A DNA stretch of 32,230 bases from Deltaproteobacteria bacterium. Its GTDB lineage: Bacteria; Desulfobacterota; Dissulfuribacteria; Dissulfuribacterales; QOAL01. Made by a program: the position numbers and the translations under genes. Shown here in pieces: positions 22,675 through 30,264 of the stretch (positions within the stretch are counted from its first letter, which is position 1; the number at the start of each line of letters is the position of its first letter). The stretch lies in the NCBI GenBank assembly GCA_027067775.1, contig JAMOVK010000106.1, positions 1 through 32,230 of the forward strand, in the 5' to 3' direction. Below the pieces are notes generated by a model. It saw nothing but the letters and a program-made list of their open reading frames with translations, had not been told where the DNA came from and did no database searches.

Positions 22675-23520
22675 ATGGCCTCAAACAAGACTTCCAAAAG
22701 GTATATTTCTGCAGAAGAGACAAGTTCCAAAGGACTTTTTCTTGGACTTGTTGCTGTAACATGCCTTTTTATCTGCCTATTTCTCGTGTCTCTTTGGGTG
22801 ATCCCTTACTATGGCTTTGATGCTATTCATCCGTGGGCCAAGTGGATAGCTGGTTTTGTTATAGGCAGTGCCCTAACACTGGTTTTATGGGCCAGTATAG
22901 GCCTTCTTCTGAATGCCACTACTGGCAAGTACCTGCCCTTCTTTAAAAAACTGAGGGGTGTTAGCGTAAAACTGTTTTTACCTGTCATGACCCTTATAGG
23001 CAGGCTTTTTGGAATATCCAAAAACAAGATCAGATCATCTTTTATCAGGGTGAACAATGAACTTGTACTGTCTGAGGCAAAGACCTACAAACCGGACCAG
23101 ATGCTTATGCTGATGCCCCACTGCCTTCAAAACAGTAGATGCAAAATCAGACTCACCTACAATGTAAGAAATTGCAAACGTTGTGGAAAATGTTCCATTG
23201 CTGGCCTTTTAGAACTCAGCGACAAGTACAACATCCACCTTGCTGTGGCAACAGGGGGAACAATAGCCAGAAGGATTGTTGTAGAGAGAAGACCCAAGCT
23301 TATTCTGGCTGTTGCATGTCAAAGGGATCTTGCAAGCGGAATTCAAGACACGTACCCACTTCCTGTCTTTGGAATACTTAACCTCAGACCCCACGGCCCC
23401 TGCCTGGATACCCTTGTACCCCTGGACCATTTGGAGGCAGCAATAAGGCGTTTTCTTGACTCGGATTACTACCCTGAAGATGTGGATAGGAGTCCTATTT
23501 CAGTCCCCCCGGTAGAGTGA
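22675..23520 (+). CDS. DUF116 membrane protein with cysteine cluster
   Basis: A 281-residue DUF116 protein of unknown function. Two membrane helices (about 21-43 and 57-80) come before a cytoplasmic domain. The Cys-rich stretch MPHCLQNSRC then NCKRCGKC places Cys150, 156, 167, 170 and 173 in a pattern that suggests a metal or [Fe-S] site. The following VATGGTIARRIVVERRP and AVACQRDL are family-conserved. It lies between ispH and hpnH (18- and 22-base gaps), so a role in hopanoid or isoprenoid metabolism is plausible by context only. Confidence 0.85.
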   Translation: MASNKTSKRYISAEETSSKGLFLGLVAVTCLFICLFLVSLWVIPYYGFDAIHPWAKWIAGFVIGSALTLVLWASIGLLLNATTGKYLPFFKKLRGVSVKLFLPVMTLIGRLFGISKNKIRSSFIRVNNELVLSEAKTYKPDQMLMLMPHCLQNSRCKIRLTYNVRNCKRCGKCSIAGLLELSDKYNIHLAVATGGTIARRIVVERRPKLILAVACQRDLASGIQDTYPLPVFGILNLRPHGPCLDTLVPLDHLEAAIRRFLDSDYYPEDVDRSPISVPPVE

Positions 23521-23542
23521 AAAAGAAAGCAGGTGAAGAAAA

Positions 23543-24562
23543 ATGTCCATACCACTTATTCAGCAGTTCCGTTTAGGAAAATATATCATGCGCAACATGA
23601 TTACAGGCAACAACCGTTTTCCCCTGGTGCTCATGCTAGAGCCCTTGTTTCTCTGCAACCTGAATTGCAAAGGCTGTGGCAAAACAGCGTATCCAAGCGA
23701 GATCCTGAAAAAAAGGATGTCTGTTGACGAATGTGTTAGGGCCGTAGAAGAATGTGGCGCACCAGTTGTCTCAATACCAGGAGGAGAACCGCTGTTACAT
23801 CCGGACATCCATGTAATTGTTGATGAACTGGTAAAAAGGAAAAAATTTATATACCTCTGTACAAATGCCCTGCTGGTAAAAAAACGTATTGACCAATTTC
23901 ATCCATCACCATACCTCACCTTTAACATTCATTTGGACGGTCTGGCATCAAAACATGATGACCTTGTGGGAGCCAGGGGTACGTTTGACTCTGCAGTTGA
24001 GTCAATAAGGCTTCTGGTTTCAAGGGGTTTTCGTGTAACAACAAATACAACCTTTTTCTATGGAGAAACCCCAGAGTCAGCTGAAAAATTTCTTGATTTT
24101 GTGACAGACCTGAATGTAGAGGCCATGACCATCTCTGCAGGCTTCAGCTATGAAAAGGCACAGGATCAGGAAAGCTTCCTGACCAGAAAAACCACTATAG
24201 AACTGTTCAGAGGAATCTTTGAAATAAAAAAGCAAAAGAAAAAAAAGTGGAAATTTAATCACAGCATTTTGTATCTGGATTTTCTGGCAGGGAATCAGGA
24301 CTATCAGTGTACTCCCTGGGGTAATCCTACAAGAAATATGTTTGGGTGGCAGTGGCCATGCTATTTGCTAAACGATGGATACTACCCAACATATAAAGAA
24401 CTTATAGAAAAGACCGACTGGAATCGGTATGGCAGGGGCAGGGATGAAAGATGTGAAAACTGCATGGTTCACTGTGGCTATGAACCAACTGCAGTGGTTG
24501 ATACTGTCAAACATCCCTGGAAGGCCCTGAAGGTGACACTAACAGGTATAAAAACCTGTTAA
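23543..24562 (+). CDS. hpnH: Adenosyl-hopene transferase HpnH (radical SAM)
   Basis: A 339-residue radical SAM enzyme that joins the 5'-deoxyadenosyl group to diploptene, the first side-chain step to C35 hopanoids. The cluster triad is Cys38-x3-Cys42-x2-Cys45 in LFLCNLNCKGCGK. Family features are the N-terminal QQFRLGKYIMRNMITGNNRFP, SIPGGEPLLHPDI, FNIHLDGLASKHD, the CTPWGNPTRNMFGWQWPCYLL stretch with two Cys, and a C-terminal RCENCMVHCGYEP. The start has AGGTGAAG upstream. It ends the plus-strand operon. The squalene-hopene cyclase that must feed it is not in the window. Confidence 0.94.
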   Translation: MSIPLIQQFRLGKYIMRNMITGNNRFPLVLMLEPLFLCNLNCKGCGKTAYPSEILKKRMSVDECVRAVEECGAPVVSIPGGEPLLHPDIHVIVDELVKRKKFIYLCTNALLVKKRIDQFHPSPYLTFNIHLDGLASKHDDLVGARGTFDSAVESIRLLVSRGFRVTTNTTFFYGETPESAEKFLDFVTDLNVEAMTISAGFSYEKAQDQESFLTRKTTIELFRGIFEIKKQKKKKWKFNHSILYLDFLAGNQDYQCTPWGNPTRNMFGWQWPCYLLNDGYYPTYKELIEKTDWNRYGRGRDERCENCMVHCGYEPTAVVDTVKHPWKALKVTLTGIKTC

Positions 24563-24566
24563 AAAC

Positions 24567-25058
24567 TTAATCACCTTTCCCCTTTTTCTTCTTTTCATCT
24601 CTTTCATACTGCCAAAAGAGCTTTGTATACAAAAAGGCAGAAAGAAAGACCATGGTAGGAACAAGGATAATCTCTGGAAAGGCCCTGTTCTCTGCATTTA
24701 CTAATGAAATGGCAGAAAGGACCATGCAGAAAAGGTATCCTATGCGTCTATAACGCATTATCTCTCTAAGGATGTAAAGATTAACTGTAGGTACCACCAT
24801 GGCAAGCAGCATTACTATGCTAAGCTGTCCAAAAGAAAGGGCGAAATACAGTTTTTTTAAGGTAACAAACAGAAGGATAAAAAACAAAGAAAGATTCACA
24901 AATTGATATTTAAGCCTATCAGCGGGATAGGCTATGTTTCTAAGATAAAAATCAAGTTCACCGTCTTTGTCATCTTCCTTTAAAAGCTGCCTAATTTTTT
25001 CCTTGGAATAGCCCTTTTTAAGAAGCTCTTCTATCTTGTCTTCAATAAAACTAGCCAT
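24567..25058 (-). CDS. Unknown four-helix membrane protein
   Basis: A 163-residue protein I do not recognise. A charged N-terminal helix (FIEDKIEELLKKGYSKEKIRQLL) is followed by about four hydrophobic helices from residue 50 to 155 and a Lys-rich tail. The ATG at 25058 comes 4 bases after the stop of the amidotransferase gene, so it is probably cotranscribed with it. An upstream ATG at 25109 would overlap that gene. It is convergent with hpnH, with only 4 bases between the two stops. Confidence 0.65.
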   Translation of the reverse strand: MASFIEDKIEELLKKGYSKEKIRQLLKEDDKDGELDFYLRNIAYPADRLKYQFVNLSLFFILLFVTLKKLYFALSFGQLSIVMLLAMVVPTVNLYILREIMRYRRIGYLFCMVLSAISLVNAENRAFPEIILVPTMVFLSAFLYTKLFWQYERDEKKKKGKGD

Positions 25059-25062
25059 TTTA

Positions 25063-25782
25063 TTAAGAGACGACCCCTTCCTTTTGCAGATAGTCTGTAA
25101 AATCGTCAAGGAATATAAACAGAACCCTGTTCATGGCATCAAAGTCATGATTGTCTTCCAGCAGGACCTCAGGCCGCTGTATATACTCTCCTTCTGTGAG
25201 GAGTTCATCCCCGCAGTTTTTTATAAGATTCTCAAGCCCCTGTCTTGTACTTTCTATGTGAAACTGGAACCCGACTATTCTGTTGTCAAAAATAAAGGCC
25301 TGATTGGCGCAACCAGAAGAGCTGGCTATGTGCAAAGCTCCCTGTGGCATATCAAAGGTGTCTCCATGCCAATGCAGGGCCTCAAAGGTTGCAGGCATCC
25401 TGCCAAATATTGGAGAATTCCAGCCAAGAGGTGTAAGGGAGACCGGAAAGAACCCGATCTCCTTATAAAGGTTCTTGTGGACCTTTGCTCCAAGCGCATC
25501 GGCCAAGAGCTGGGCACCAAGACATATTCCAAGACAGGCCTTGCCGGCGTCCATCACCTTTTTGATAAAGACCTTTTCTTCTTTAAGCCAAGGGTATTGT
25601 TCCTGATCATAAACACCCATTGGTCCACCCATAATGACAAGGAGATCCAGATCATCAGCCGAAGGCAGTGAACGATCTTCATAAAGCCTGGAGTAGGATT
25701 CAGAATATCCCCTTTCTTTTGCCCACGTGCTAATGGCCTGGGGGCCTTCAAAGGGAACATGCATTAGATAATGGATTTTCAT
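25063..25782 (-). CDS. Class I glutamine amidotransferase (GuaA-N-like)
   Basis: A 239-residue stand-alone class I glutamine amidotransferase domain, like the COG0518 group. The triad is Cys87 (LGICLGAQLLADALG), His175 and Glu177 (FQFHIEST). MGGPMGVYD supplies the oxyanion region, and LHWHGDTF is a family motif. No synthetase partner is fused or adjacent. Its substrate is unknown; many members are annotated as GMP-synthase-like by homology alone. The ATG at 25782 has GGGAGAG 8 bases upstream and sits 5 bases after the DAHP synthase stop. Confidence 0.85.
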   Translation of the reverse strand: MKIHYLMHVPFEGPQAISTWAKERGYSESYSRLYEDRSLPSADDLDLLVIMGGPMGVYDQEQYPWLKEEKVFIKKVMDAGKACLGICLGAQLLADALGAKVHKNLYKEIGFFPVSLTPLGWNSPIFGRMPATFEALHWHGDTFDMPQGALHIASSSGCANQAFIFDNRIVGFQFHIESTRQGLENLIKNCGDELLTEGEYIQRPEVLLEDNHDFDAMNRVLFIFLDDFTDYLQKEGVVS

Positions 25783-25787
25783 GTCTT

Positions 25788-26936
25788 TTACTCTCCCTGA
25801 CCTTGTCCACTGTGCCACTGTTTAAAAAGCGCCTGCTGTGCCAGCTGAAGCCTTTCTTTATAGCACCTTCTCACCGCCTCTATATCCGCAAGATAGTAGT
25901 CAAGCTCTGGCATGGTAAGTGCCTGGTGGCCATCGCAAAGTGCCATTTCCGGCCGCGGATGGAACTCTGTAAGCGCCATGTTTGCCCCTGCTATTATCCC
26001 CTGGGCTGTCACATGAAAGATGTCAAAGATACCGTCTGGTGCCCTGTCTTTACTTCCTACAGAATGGGTGGGATCTATGCATACAGGAAGCCTTGTAAGC
26101 CTTTTAACTACAGGCACGTGGGCAAAATCCACAAGATTTCTGTGGGGATCTCCAAGGCGGGACTGTACTCCTCTTAAGCAAAAAATGATATTTCTGTTTC
26201 CCTCACTTGCTATATACTCACAGGCATTCAGGGAATCTTCTAGGCTCAGTCCCATTCCTCTCTTATACAGGACAGGAAACTCGGTCTGGGAACCTGCTGC
26301 CTTTAAGAGCTCAAAATTTTGGGCATTCCGCGTACCTATCTGGAGCATAACACCAGTGGGTCTGCCACACTCCTCTAGGGCCTGAAATATCTCTTCGATA
26401 TGGATCTCTTTTAGGACCTCCATTGCTATTACTTTTATGTCATACTTGCCTGCCAACTCAAACAACCATGGCAGGCATGCCTTGCCGTGCCCTTGAAAAT
26501 CATACGGACTGGTCCTTGGTTTGTAGACCCCCATTCTGGCAGTCTGTAACCCGGTCCTTTTCATATTTCTGAAGATGGTTTCTACATTGTCCGGGGTATC
26601 AACAGCACACGGACCTATAAAGCAATTAAAGTTTTGCTGACTGAATTCTATATCATTATATACAAAACCAACATCATCCACCTGGCCTCCATGCTTGCCT
26701 ATCTGTCTGTACTTGCTGGAGACCCTTACCACCTTTTCAACCCCAGGCATCCTTTCTATTACTTCTGATGGAATATGGTGGGTTGGCCCAATAAGATATA
26801 TCTCGTTCACGACACGCTGGGCCCCCCTAATGCCTGAAGAACGAGTCTGAATATCTTCAAACTGAGACAGAAAATCCAATAACTTTTGCACTTCCGGACC
26901 GGTTGGGTCCACATCTGGTTTCATAATAATTATCAT
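25788..26936 (-). CDS. aroF: 3-deoxy-7-phosphoheptulonate synthase, type I-beta
   Basis: A 382-residue DAHP synthase, the first step of aromatic amino-acid synthesis (PEP plus erythrose 4-phosphate). Residues 1-75 form the ferredoxin-like regulatory domain seen in the Thermotoga-type enzyme. The barrel follows with FIGPCAV, GVYKPRTSPYDFQGHG, MLQIGTRNAQNFELL, VLYKRGM and PVCIDPTHSVG, which carry metal and substrate ligands. The long C-terminal tail ends in a Gln-rich helix. GGTAGGACA precedes the ATG. It heads a three-gene minus-strand operon. Confidence 0.93.
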   Translation of the reverse strand: MIIIMKPDVDPTGPEVQKLLDFLSQFEDIQTRSSGIRGAQRVVNEIYLIGPTHHIPSEVIERMPGVEKVVRVSSKYRQIGKHGGQVDDVGFVYNDIEFSQQNFNCFIGPCAVDTPDNVETIFRNMKRTGLQTARMGVYKPRTSPYDFQGHGKACLPWLFELAGKYDIKVIAMEVLKEIHIEEIFQALEECGRPTGVMLQIGTRNAQNFELLKAAGSQTEFPVLYKRGMGLSLEDSLNACEYIASEGNRNIIFCLRGVQSRLGDPHRNLVDFAHVPVVKRLTRLPVCIDPTHSVGSKDRAPDGIFDIFHVTAQGIIAGANMALTEFHPRPEMALCDGHQALTMPELDYYLADIEAVRRCYKERLQLAQQALFKQWHSGQGQGE

Positions 26937-26982
26937 TGTCCTACCCGTTTACCTCTTTCGTCAGTTTTTTTATTCTTAGAAA

Positions 26983-27010
26983 AATTTACTCCAAAAGAAA
27001 ACCGTTTCAA
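26983..27010 (-). promoter_or_regulatory. Probable sigma-70 promoter of aroF
   Basis: On the minus strand TTGAAA (27005-27010), a 16-base spacer and TAAATT (26983-26988) lie just past the HU terminator and about 45 bases before the aroF start. Confidence 0.45.
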
Positions 27011-27036
27011 CCCAAAACCATATCCAATGTAATGGC

Positions 27037-27062
27037 AAAAAAAAAGCCGGCATTAGCCGGCT
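27037..27062 (-). terminator. Intrinsic terminator of the HU gene
   Basis: A 7-bp GC-rich stem (AGCCGGC with GCCGGCT, loop ATTA) is followed on the minus strand by nine T's, 24 bases after the HU stop. It is a textbook Rho-independent terminator. Confidence 0.9.
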
Positions 27063-27085
27063 CTAAAGGTCTTTGAGGGAGAACT

Positions 27086-27358
27086 TTATTTGACCGCCTC
27101 TGACAAACGGGAACCAGGACGGAACTTTACCACCTTCTTTGCAGGTATTTTCATCTTTTTACCAGTTTGAGGATTCCGACCGGTCCTGGCCTTTCTCTTT
27201 GTCACATAAAATGTTCCAAAACCCACCAAAGTTACCTTGTCTCCTGCAGCCACTGCGTCCATTACTGCATCCATGAAGGCATTTAGTGCCCTTTCAGCAG
27301 CAGCCTTGGAAATCCCTGCACCAGTTGCCATCTGCTCGACCAATTGTCCTTTATTCAT
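27086..27358 (-). CDS. hup: HU-family DNA-binding protein
   Basis: A 90-residue nucleoid protein. The signature GFGTFYVTKRKARTGRNPQTGKKMKIPA spans the DNA-binding arm, with the Pro that intercalates in DNA. The N-terminal helices (MNKGQLVEQMATGAGISKAAAERAL) form the dimer core. GGGAGGG precedes the ATG. It has its own terminator and stands as a single gene. Confidence 0.95.
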   Translation of the reverse strand: MNKGQLVEQMATGAGISKAAAERALNAFMDAVMDAVAAGDKVTLVGFGTFYVTKRKARTGRNPQTGKKMKIPAKKVVKFRPGSRLSEAVK

Positions 27359-27439
27359 AAAGGCCCTCCCAATTTATTGATATTTGCCCAAATAATGAGC
27401 TTGTTTTCATTATCTTATGTAAAAGACTGGAAATGGCAA

Positions 27440-27470
27440 GGATTTTTTAAAAAAAATAACAAAAAAATCC
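27440..27470 (-). terminator. AT-rich dyad after the larE-like gene
   Basis: GGATTTTTT and AAAAAATCC (27440-27448 and 27462-27470) frame a long T-rich run on the minus strand. It lies just past the short larE-like gene and could end that transcript, but the stem is nearly all A-T. The rest of the 128-base gap is empty. Confidence 0.3.
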
Positions 27471-27486
27471 GCTAGAAAACATAAAT

Positions 27487-28107
27487 TTACGTTTTTTTAT
27501 ACCTAAGCTCAAAATTTAATGCTTGTATCTCCTTTTCACTAAGACTTTTCCCATATCCAACCCTGGTAGCAAGGCAGGATTCGGCTGGCAAATTCCAAAA
27601 ATCATATCCCAACCTTTTCAGACAACAACGAATATCCGTCTTGGTAAAACCAATGTCAGCCAAAGGTGTATGTATTTCAAGTTCCTGCAAGGCAAACAGC
27701 CCAGGCCTGGGTTTTAACAGATCATCAGCCTGGGTTCCATCAAAAATTTCAGAGCAAGGGCTATCCATTTGTGAGATATAAGCCTTTATATTTAAGTATA
27801 TGTTTTTCTTGCAAAAATAGCAGCGAAGCCTGTCATTTCTGTTAATTTCTGGAACAGCAAGTGGATTCCACTTCAACCTTACCGGTTTAACACCTATGCA
27901 ATTGGCTACCCGTACCGCCTGTCTTAGTGCAGCTTCGGAGACAAAGACAGAGTCTAGAAATACGGGAAACATCTTTACACTTGCCCACCTAATCCCTGTA
28001 GCAACTAAAAATGCGCTGTCGACTCCTCCAGAAAAACCAATGGCGCAACTATGCATCTGATTGCGCCAAAATTTTCTTAATCTTGAAAGCTTGGTTTTGG
28101 GTTCCAA
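27487..28107 (-). CDS. larE: Short LarE-like PP-loop sulfur transferase
   Basis: A 206-residue protein of the LarE ATP-dependent sacrificial sulfur-transferase family. LarE uses ATP and a cysteine (or an Fe-S-bound sulfide) to sulfurate a nickel-pincer precursor. The PP-loop SGGVDS is at 26-31. CYFCK (Cys96, Cys99), DGTQADDL and PAESCLATRVGYG with Cys178, the position of the sulfur-donating Cys, are intact. The usual C-terminal domain of about 60-70 residues is missing, and the next 128 bases encode no trace of it. The TTG start is two bases after the DUF39 gene's stop. Coupling to that gene suggests sulfur delivery for homocysteine synthesis as an alternative to the lactate-racemase pathway. 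Confidence 0.75.
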   Translation of the reverse strand: MEPKTKLSRLRKFWRNQMHSCAIGFSGGVDSAFLVATGIRWASVKMFPVFLDSVFVSEAALRQAVRVANCIGVKPVRLKWNPLAVPEINRNDRLRCYFCKKNIYLNIKAYISQMDSPCSEIFDGTQADDLLKPRPGLFALQELEIHTPLADIGFTKTDIRCCLKRLGYDFWNLPAESCLATRVGYGKSLSEKEIQALNFELRYKKT

Positions 28108-28108
28108 T

Positions 28109-29275
28109 CTATGACGGAAGCCTGTCCTGTGGTTGACCTAGCAAAAATTTTCCTTCCTCTATCCACTCCTTCAATATGTTGGCAATTTCCCTTGCCCTTA
28201 CATAACTGGAAAGAGGGGCTGTTTTCACTTTCTTGCCATTAATTTCGATCTGGCCGCTTTTGAGTTCTGCATAGGTAACTTCTTTAATGGAATGGCCCTG
28301 TCCCTTTGGATACGCTGCACCATAATCAACCACCTGGGTCACTATCTCATCGTCTCCAACTCCGGTATACTCTGCCATCTCTTCATTAAGAATGGGAATA
28401 GGCACACCCAGGCCTACTGCAAGGGAACACCCGTAACCCAATATGCTCACTCCTACCAGCCATTTGGGTGACATCTGTTTGAGATCACCAGAAACCATTA
28501 ACGTACCTGCAGGTGTTTTGGGCATTCCTTTTGGAGTGCGTTCCACATCTGGATTGTGCTGAGTGCCCGGACCAATCACATAACCAATACCTCCACCAAG
28601 AAATATACGGGTGCCTATTCCTATGGTCTTGTAATAGGGGTCATTAAAAAGGGGACTCAACTGGCCTGATGTGCAGTAGTTGGCGTTCCCCATTCTTGGT
28701 TTTAGGGTCCCCATATATGTGAAGACGGTCTTGTTGGTCAGGTTGATAGCACAGTTGTAATTTTGATAGGCATTTCTGGGATTGCAGAGCTGGGCAAACG
28801 GAAAGTCCTTTAGGTAAACCTTTTTTTCAACATGTTTCTTTGGGTAGCAATGGGTTCCATAGGCAACAGCCTTTAAGTGGATAGCCCTGCCTGCAACAAG
28901 ATCATGAATTACATGCCCACCGCCGTAAAGGAACTCTCCCGGGTATATCTTGTTTAAAGGGTCGTCTTCCCGCGGTTCCGTAGCCCCAATAAATGCATCT
29001 ACTGCAGCAAGTCCAGCATAGGTTGGCACACCATTCAGCCACACCTTGGCTGCCTTGATTCCTGGGCGTGTATGGCCAATATTGATAAAGGCGCCAGAAG
29101 AACACATTGGGGAAAAGGTGCCTGTGGTAACCACGTCTACCTCTTTGGCAGCCTTAACCGCCCCTTTATTCCTGACTATGCCCACCATTTCCTCAGCAGT
29201 AACAACAACTGCCTTGCCCTGGCGTATCTTTTCGTTGATTTCTTTAAAGGTTTTATTTACCTGAAAATTAGACAT
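28109..29275 (-). CDS. DUF39 homocysteine biosynthesis protein
   Basis: A 388-residue DUF39 protein. In anaerobes this family converts aspartate semialdehyde and sulfide to homocysteine, bypassing O-acylhomoserine. Conserved parts are VVTTGTFSPMCSSGAFINIGH (Cys58), GGGHVIHDLVAG, YGTHCYP (Cys143), NYCTSGQLSPL, and GYGCSLAVGLGVPIPI. The two N-terminal-half cysteines are candidate catalytic residues. The archaeal member carries a fused CBS pair; here the CBS domains are in the separate preceding gene. The NIL/ferredoxin partner known elsewhere is not in the window. It is nearly continuous with the LarE-like gene. Confidence 0.88.
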   Translation of the reverse strand: MSNFQVNKTFKEINEKIRQGKAVVVTAEEMVGIVRNKGAVKAAKEVDVVTTGTFSPMCSSGAFINIGHTRPGIKAAKVWLNGVPTYAGLAAVDAFIGATEPREDDPLNKIYPGEFLYGGGHVIHDLVAGRAIHLKAVAYGTHCYPKKHVEKKVYLKDFPFAQLCNPRNAYQNYNCAINLTNKTVFTYMGTLKPRMGNANYCTSGQLSPLFNDPYYKTIGIGTRIFLGGGIGYVIGPGTQHNPDVERTPKGMPKTPAGTLMVSGDLKQMSPKWLVGVSILGYGCSLAVGLGVPIPILNEEMAEYTGVGDDEIVTQVVDYGAAYPKGQGHSIKEVTYAELKSGQIEINGKKVKTAPLSSYVRAREIANILKEWIEEGKFLLGQPQDRLPS

Positions 29276-29291
29276 GTCTGTTTTTCAAAAC

Positions 29292-29894
29292 CTAATCAAT
29301 CATAGAAAGAACCTTGTGGCCTTTTTGTTCTATTTTTTCAATGATTGGACCAACCTCTGATTTTTCAAGCCTGATATAGTAGACCCTTCTTCTAGATGAC
29401 TGTGTATCAACCCCTACACTTATTATCTTGCTACCCATGTCCCTGATGAGTTTTAACACATCATCAATACTGCCATGTTTTTCATTCAACAGAACATCCA
29501 ACCTAGTACTTTCTTCAAGAAGCCCGAGAAGCTCTATAAAGGCCCCAAGTATGTCGGTTATGGTTATAATGCCAACAAGTTTTCTCTTTTCAAGAACCGG
29601 AAGACCACCAATCTTGTATTCATGAATGAGCTTGGCAGCATAGTCTATGCTTGCATTGGAATCTACAGTGATAGGATTGATGATCATTACATCTGAAGTT
29701 GTAAGCTCATTAAGCATATCGGTGAGCAAATATTGGCGCAAATTGCTTTCAGTGACAAAGCCCAACATGGTGTCATTTTCTACAACAGGAAGATGCCTTA
29801 TAGAGTATCGGTGCATCATTTCAATGGCATCCCTCAGACCGGCATCTGGAGAGATGGTTACAACATTTTTATTCATCCAGTTTTTGACTTTCAC
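29292..29894 (-). CDS. CBS-pair and ACT-like regulatory protein
   Basis: A 200-residue cytoplasmic protein with two CBS domains (about 1-60 and 66-120; repeats of the DAIEMMHRYSIRHLPVVEND and AAKLIHEYKIGGLPVLEKRK type) and a C-terminal ACT-like domain (about 130-200). CBS pairs bind adenosyl ligands such as AMP or SAM. Upstream of the DUF39 gene by 17 bases, it could sense SAM or another product and control homocysteine synthesis; this is inference. The start is a GTG with AGGTGATC before it. Confidence 0.82.
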   Translation of the reverse strand: MKVKNWMNKNVVTISPDAGLRDAIEMMHRYSIRHLPVVENDTMLGFVTESNLRQYLLTDMLNELTTSDVMIINPITVDSNASIDYAAKLIHEYKIGGLPVLEKRKLVGIITITDILGAFIELLGLLEESTRLDVLLNEKHGSIDDVLKLIRDMGSKIISVGVDTQSSRRRVYYIRLEKSEVGPIIEKIEQKGHKVLSMID

Positions 29895-30040
29895 ATCTGA
29901 TCACCTGTGCATGTTGTTTCTAAGCTCTAAGGCTTCACTTATAATATGGCAGTGAAATTATCATTTCAATGAAAAAGAAAAGCCTTTAAAAGATTTTAAC
30001 ATCTAGCCCTGGTCTTCCATCCTGCAAAGAAATAGAAATG

Positions 30041-30069
30041 TTTACAGGTTGGCATCATGATATTAAATA
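30041..30069 (+). promoter_or_regulatory. Promoter of the 39-residue basic protein
   Basis: TTTACA, a 17-base spacer and TAAATA lie 45 bases before the small gene's ATG. The layout (17-base spacer, TAAATA at -10, start about 45 bases on) is the same as that of the LTxxQ triplet promoter. Confidence 0.45.
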
Positions 30070-30114
30070 ATGCCACATATAAATACCCCAAAATATTCAA
30101 ACAGGAGGGAGCTA

Positions 30115-30234
30115 ATGGCAAAACACAAAAAAAGAGAAAGGGAAAGAGAGATTGAAAGGAGAAGAAGACGCAGAAAAAAAAGGATGAAGCTTAGAGCTAA
30201 AGGACTTCTACCTTCACCAGAAGAATCAAAATAA
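30115..30234 (+). CDS. 39-residue Arg/Lys-rich protein
   Basis: An ATG with a near-perfect ACAGGAGGG ribosome site opens a 39-codon frame. The first 28 residues are almost all Lys, Arg and Glu, including a run of six Arg, and the C-terminus is LRAKGLLPSPEESK. It probably binds RNA or DNA, or is a small ribosome-associated protein; I cannot assign a family. It is alone on the plus strand between two minus-strand genes and has its own promoter and a stop 30 bases before the larB end. Confidence 0.65.
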   Translation: MAKHKKREREREIERRRRRRKKRMKLRAKGLLPSPEESK

Positions 30235-30264
30235 CCGGTAATTCAAGACTGAAAATTAGGGAAA

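Noticed and set aside
24541-24560. Seven-base-pair hairpin at the end of hpnH as a terminator
   Set aside because: No T-run follows on either strand; the T's come before the stem on the minus strand.
25036-25671. 211-residue plus-strand frame opposite the amidotransferase
   Set aside because: The amidotransferase on the other strand carries the full catalytic triad; this frame has no recognisable feature.
27359-27486. Frameshifted C-terminal part of the LarE-like gene
   Set aside because: The 128 bases after its stop are AT-rich and encode no LarE C-terminal residues in any frame, so it is short, not frameshifted.
30115-30234. Known small ribosomal protein (THX or bS22) for the basic 39-residue protein
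   Set aside because: The charge is similar, but the sequence matches neither family's motifs.
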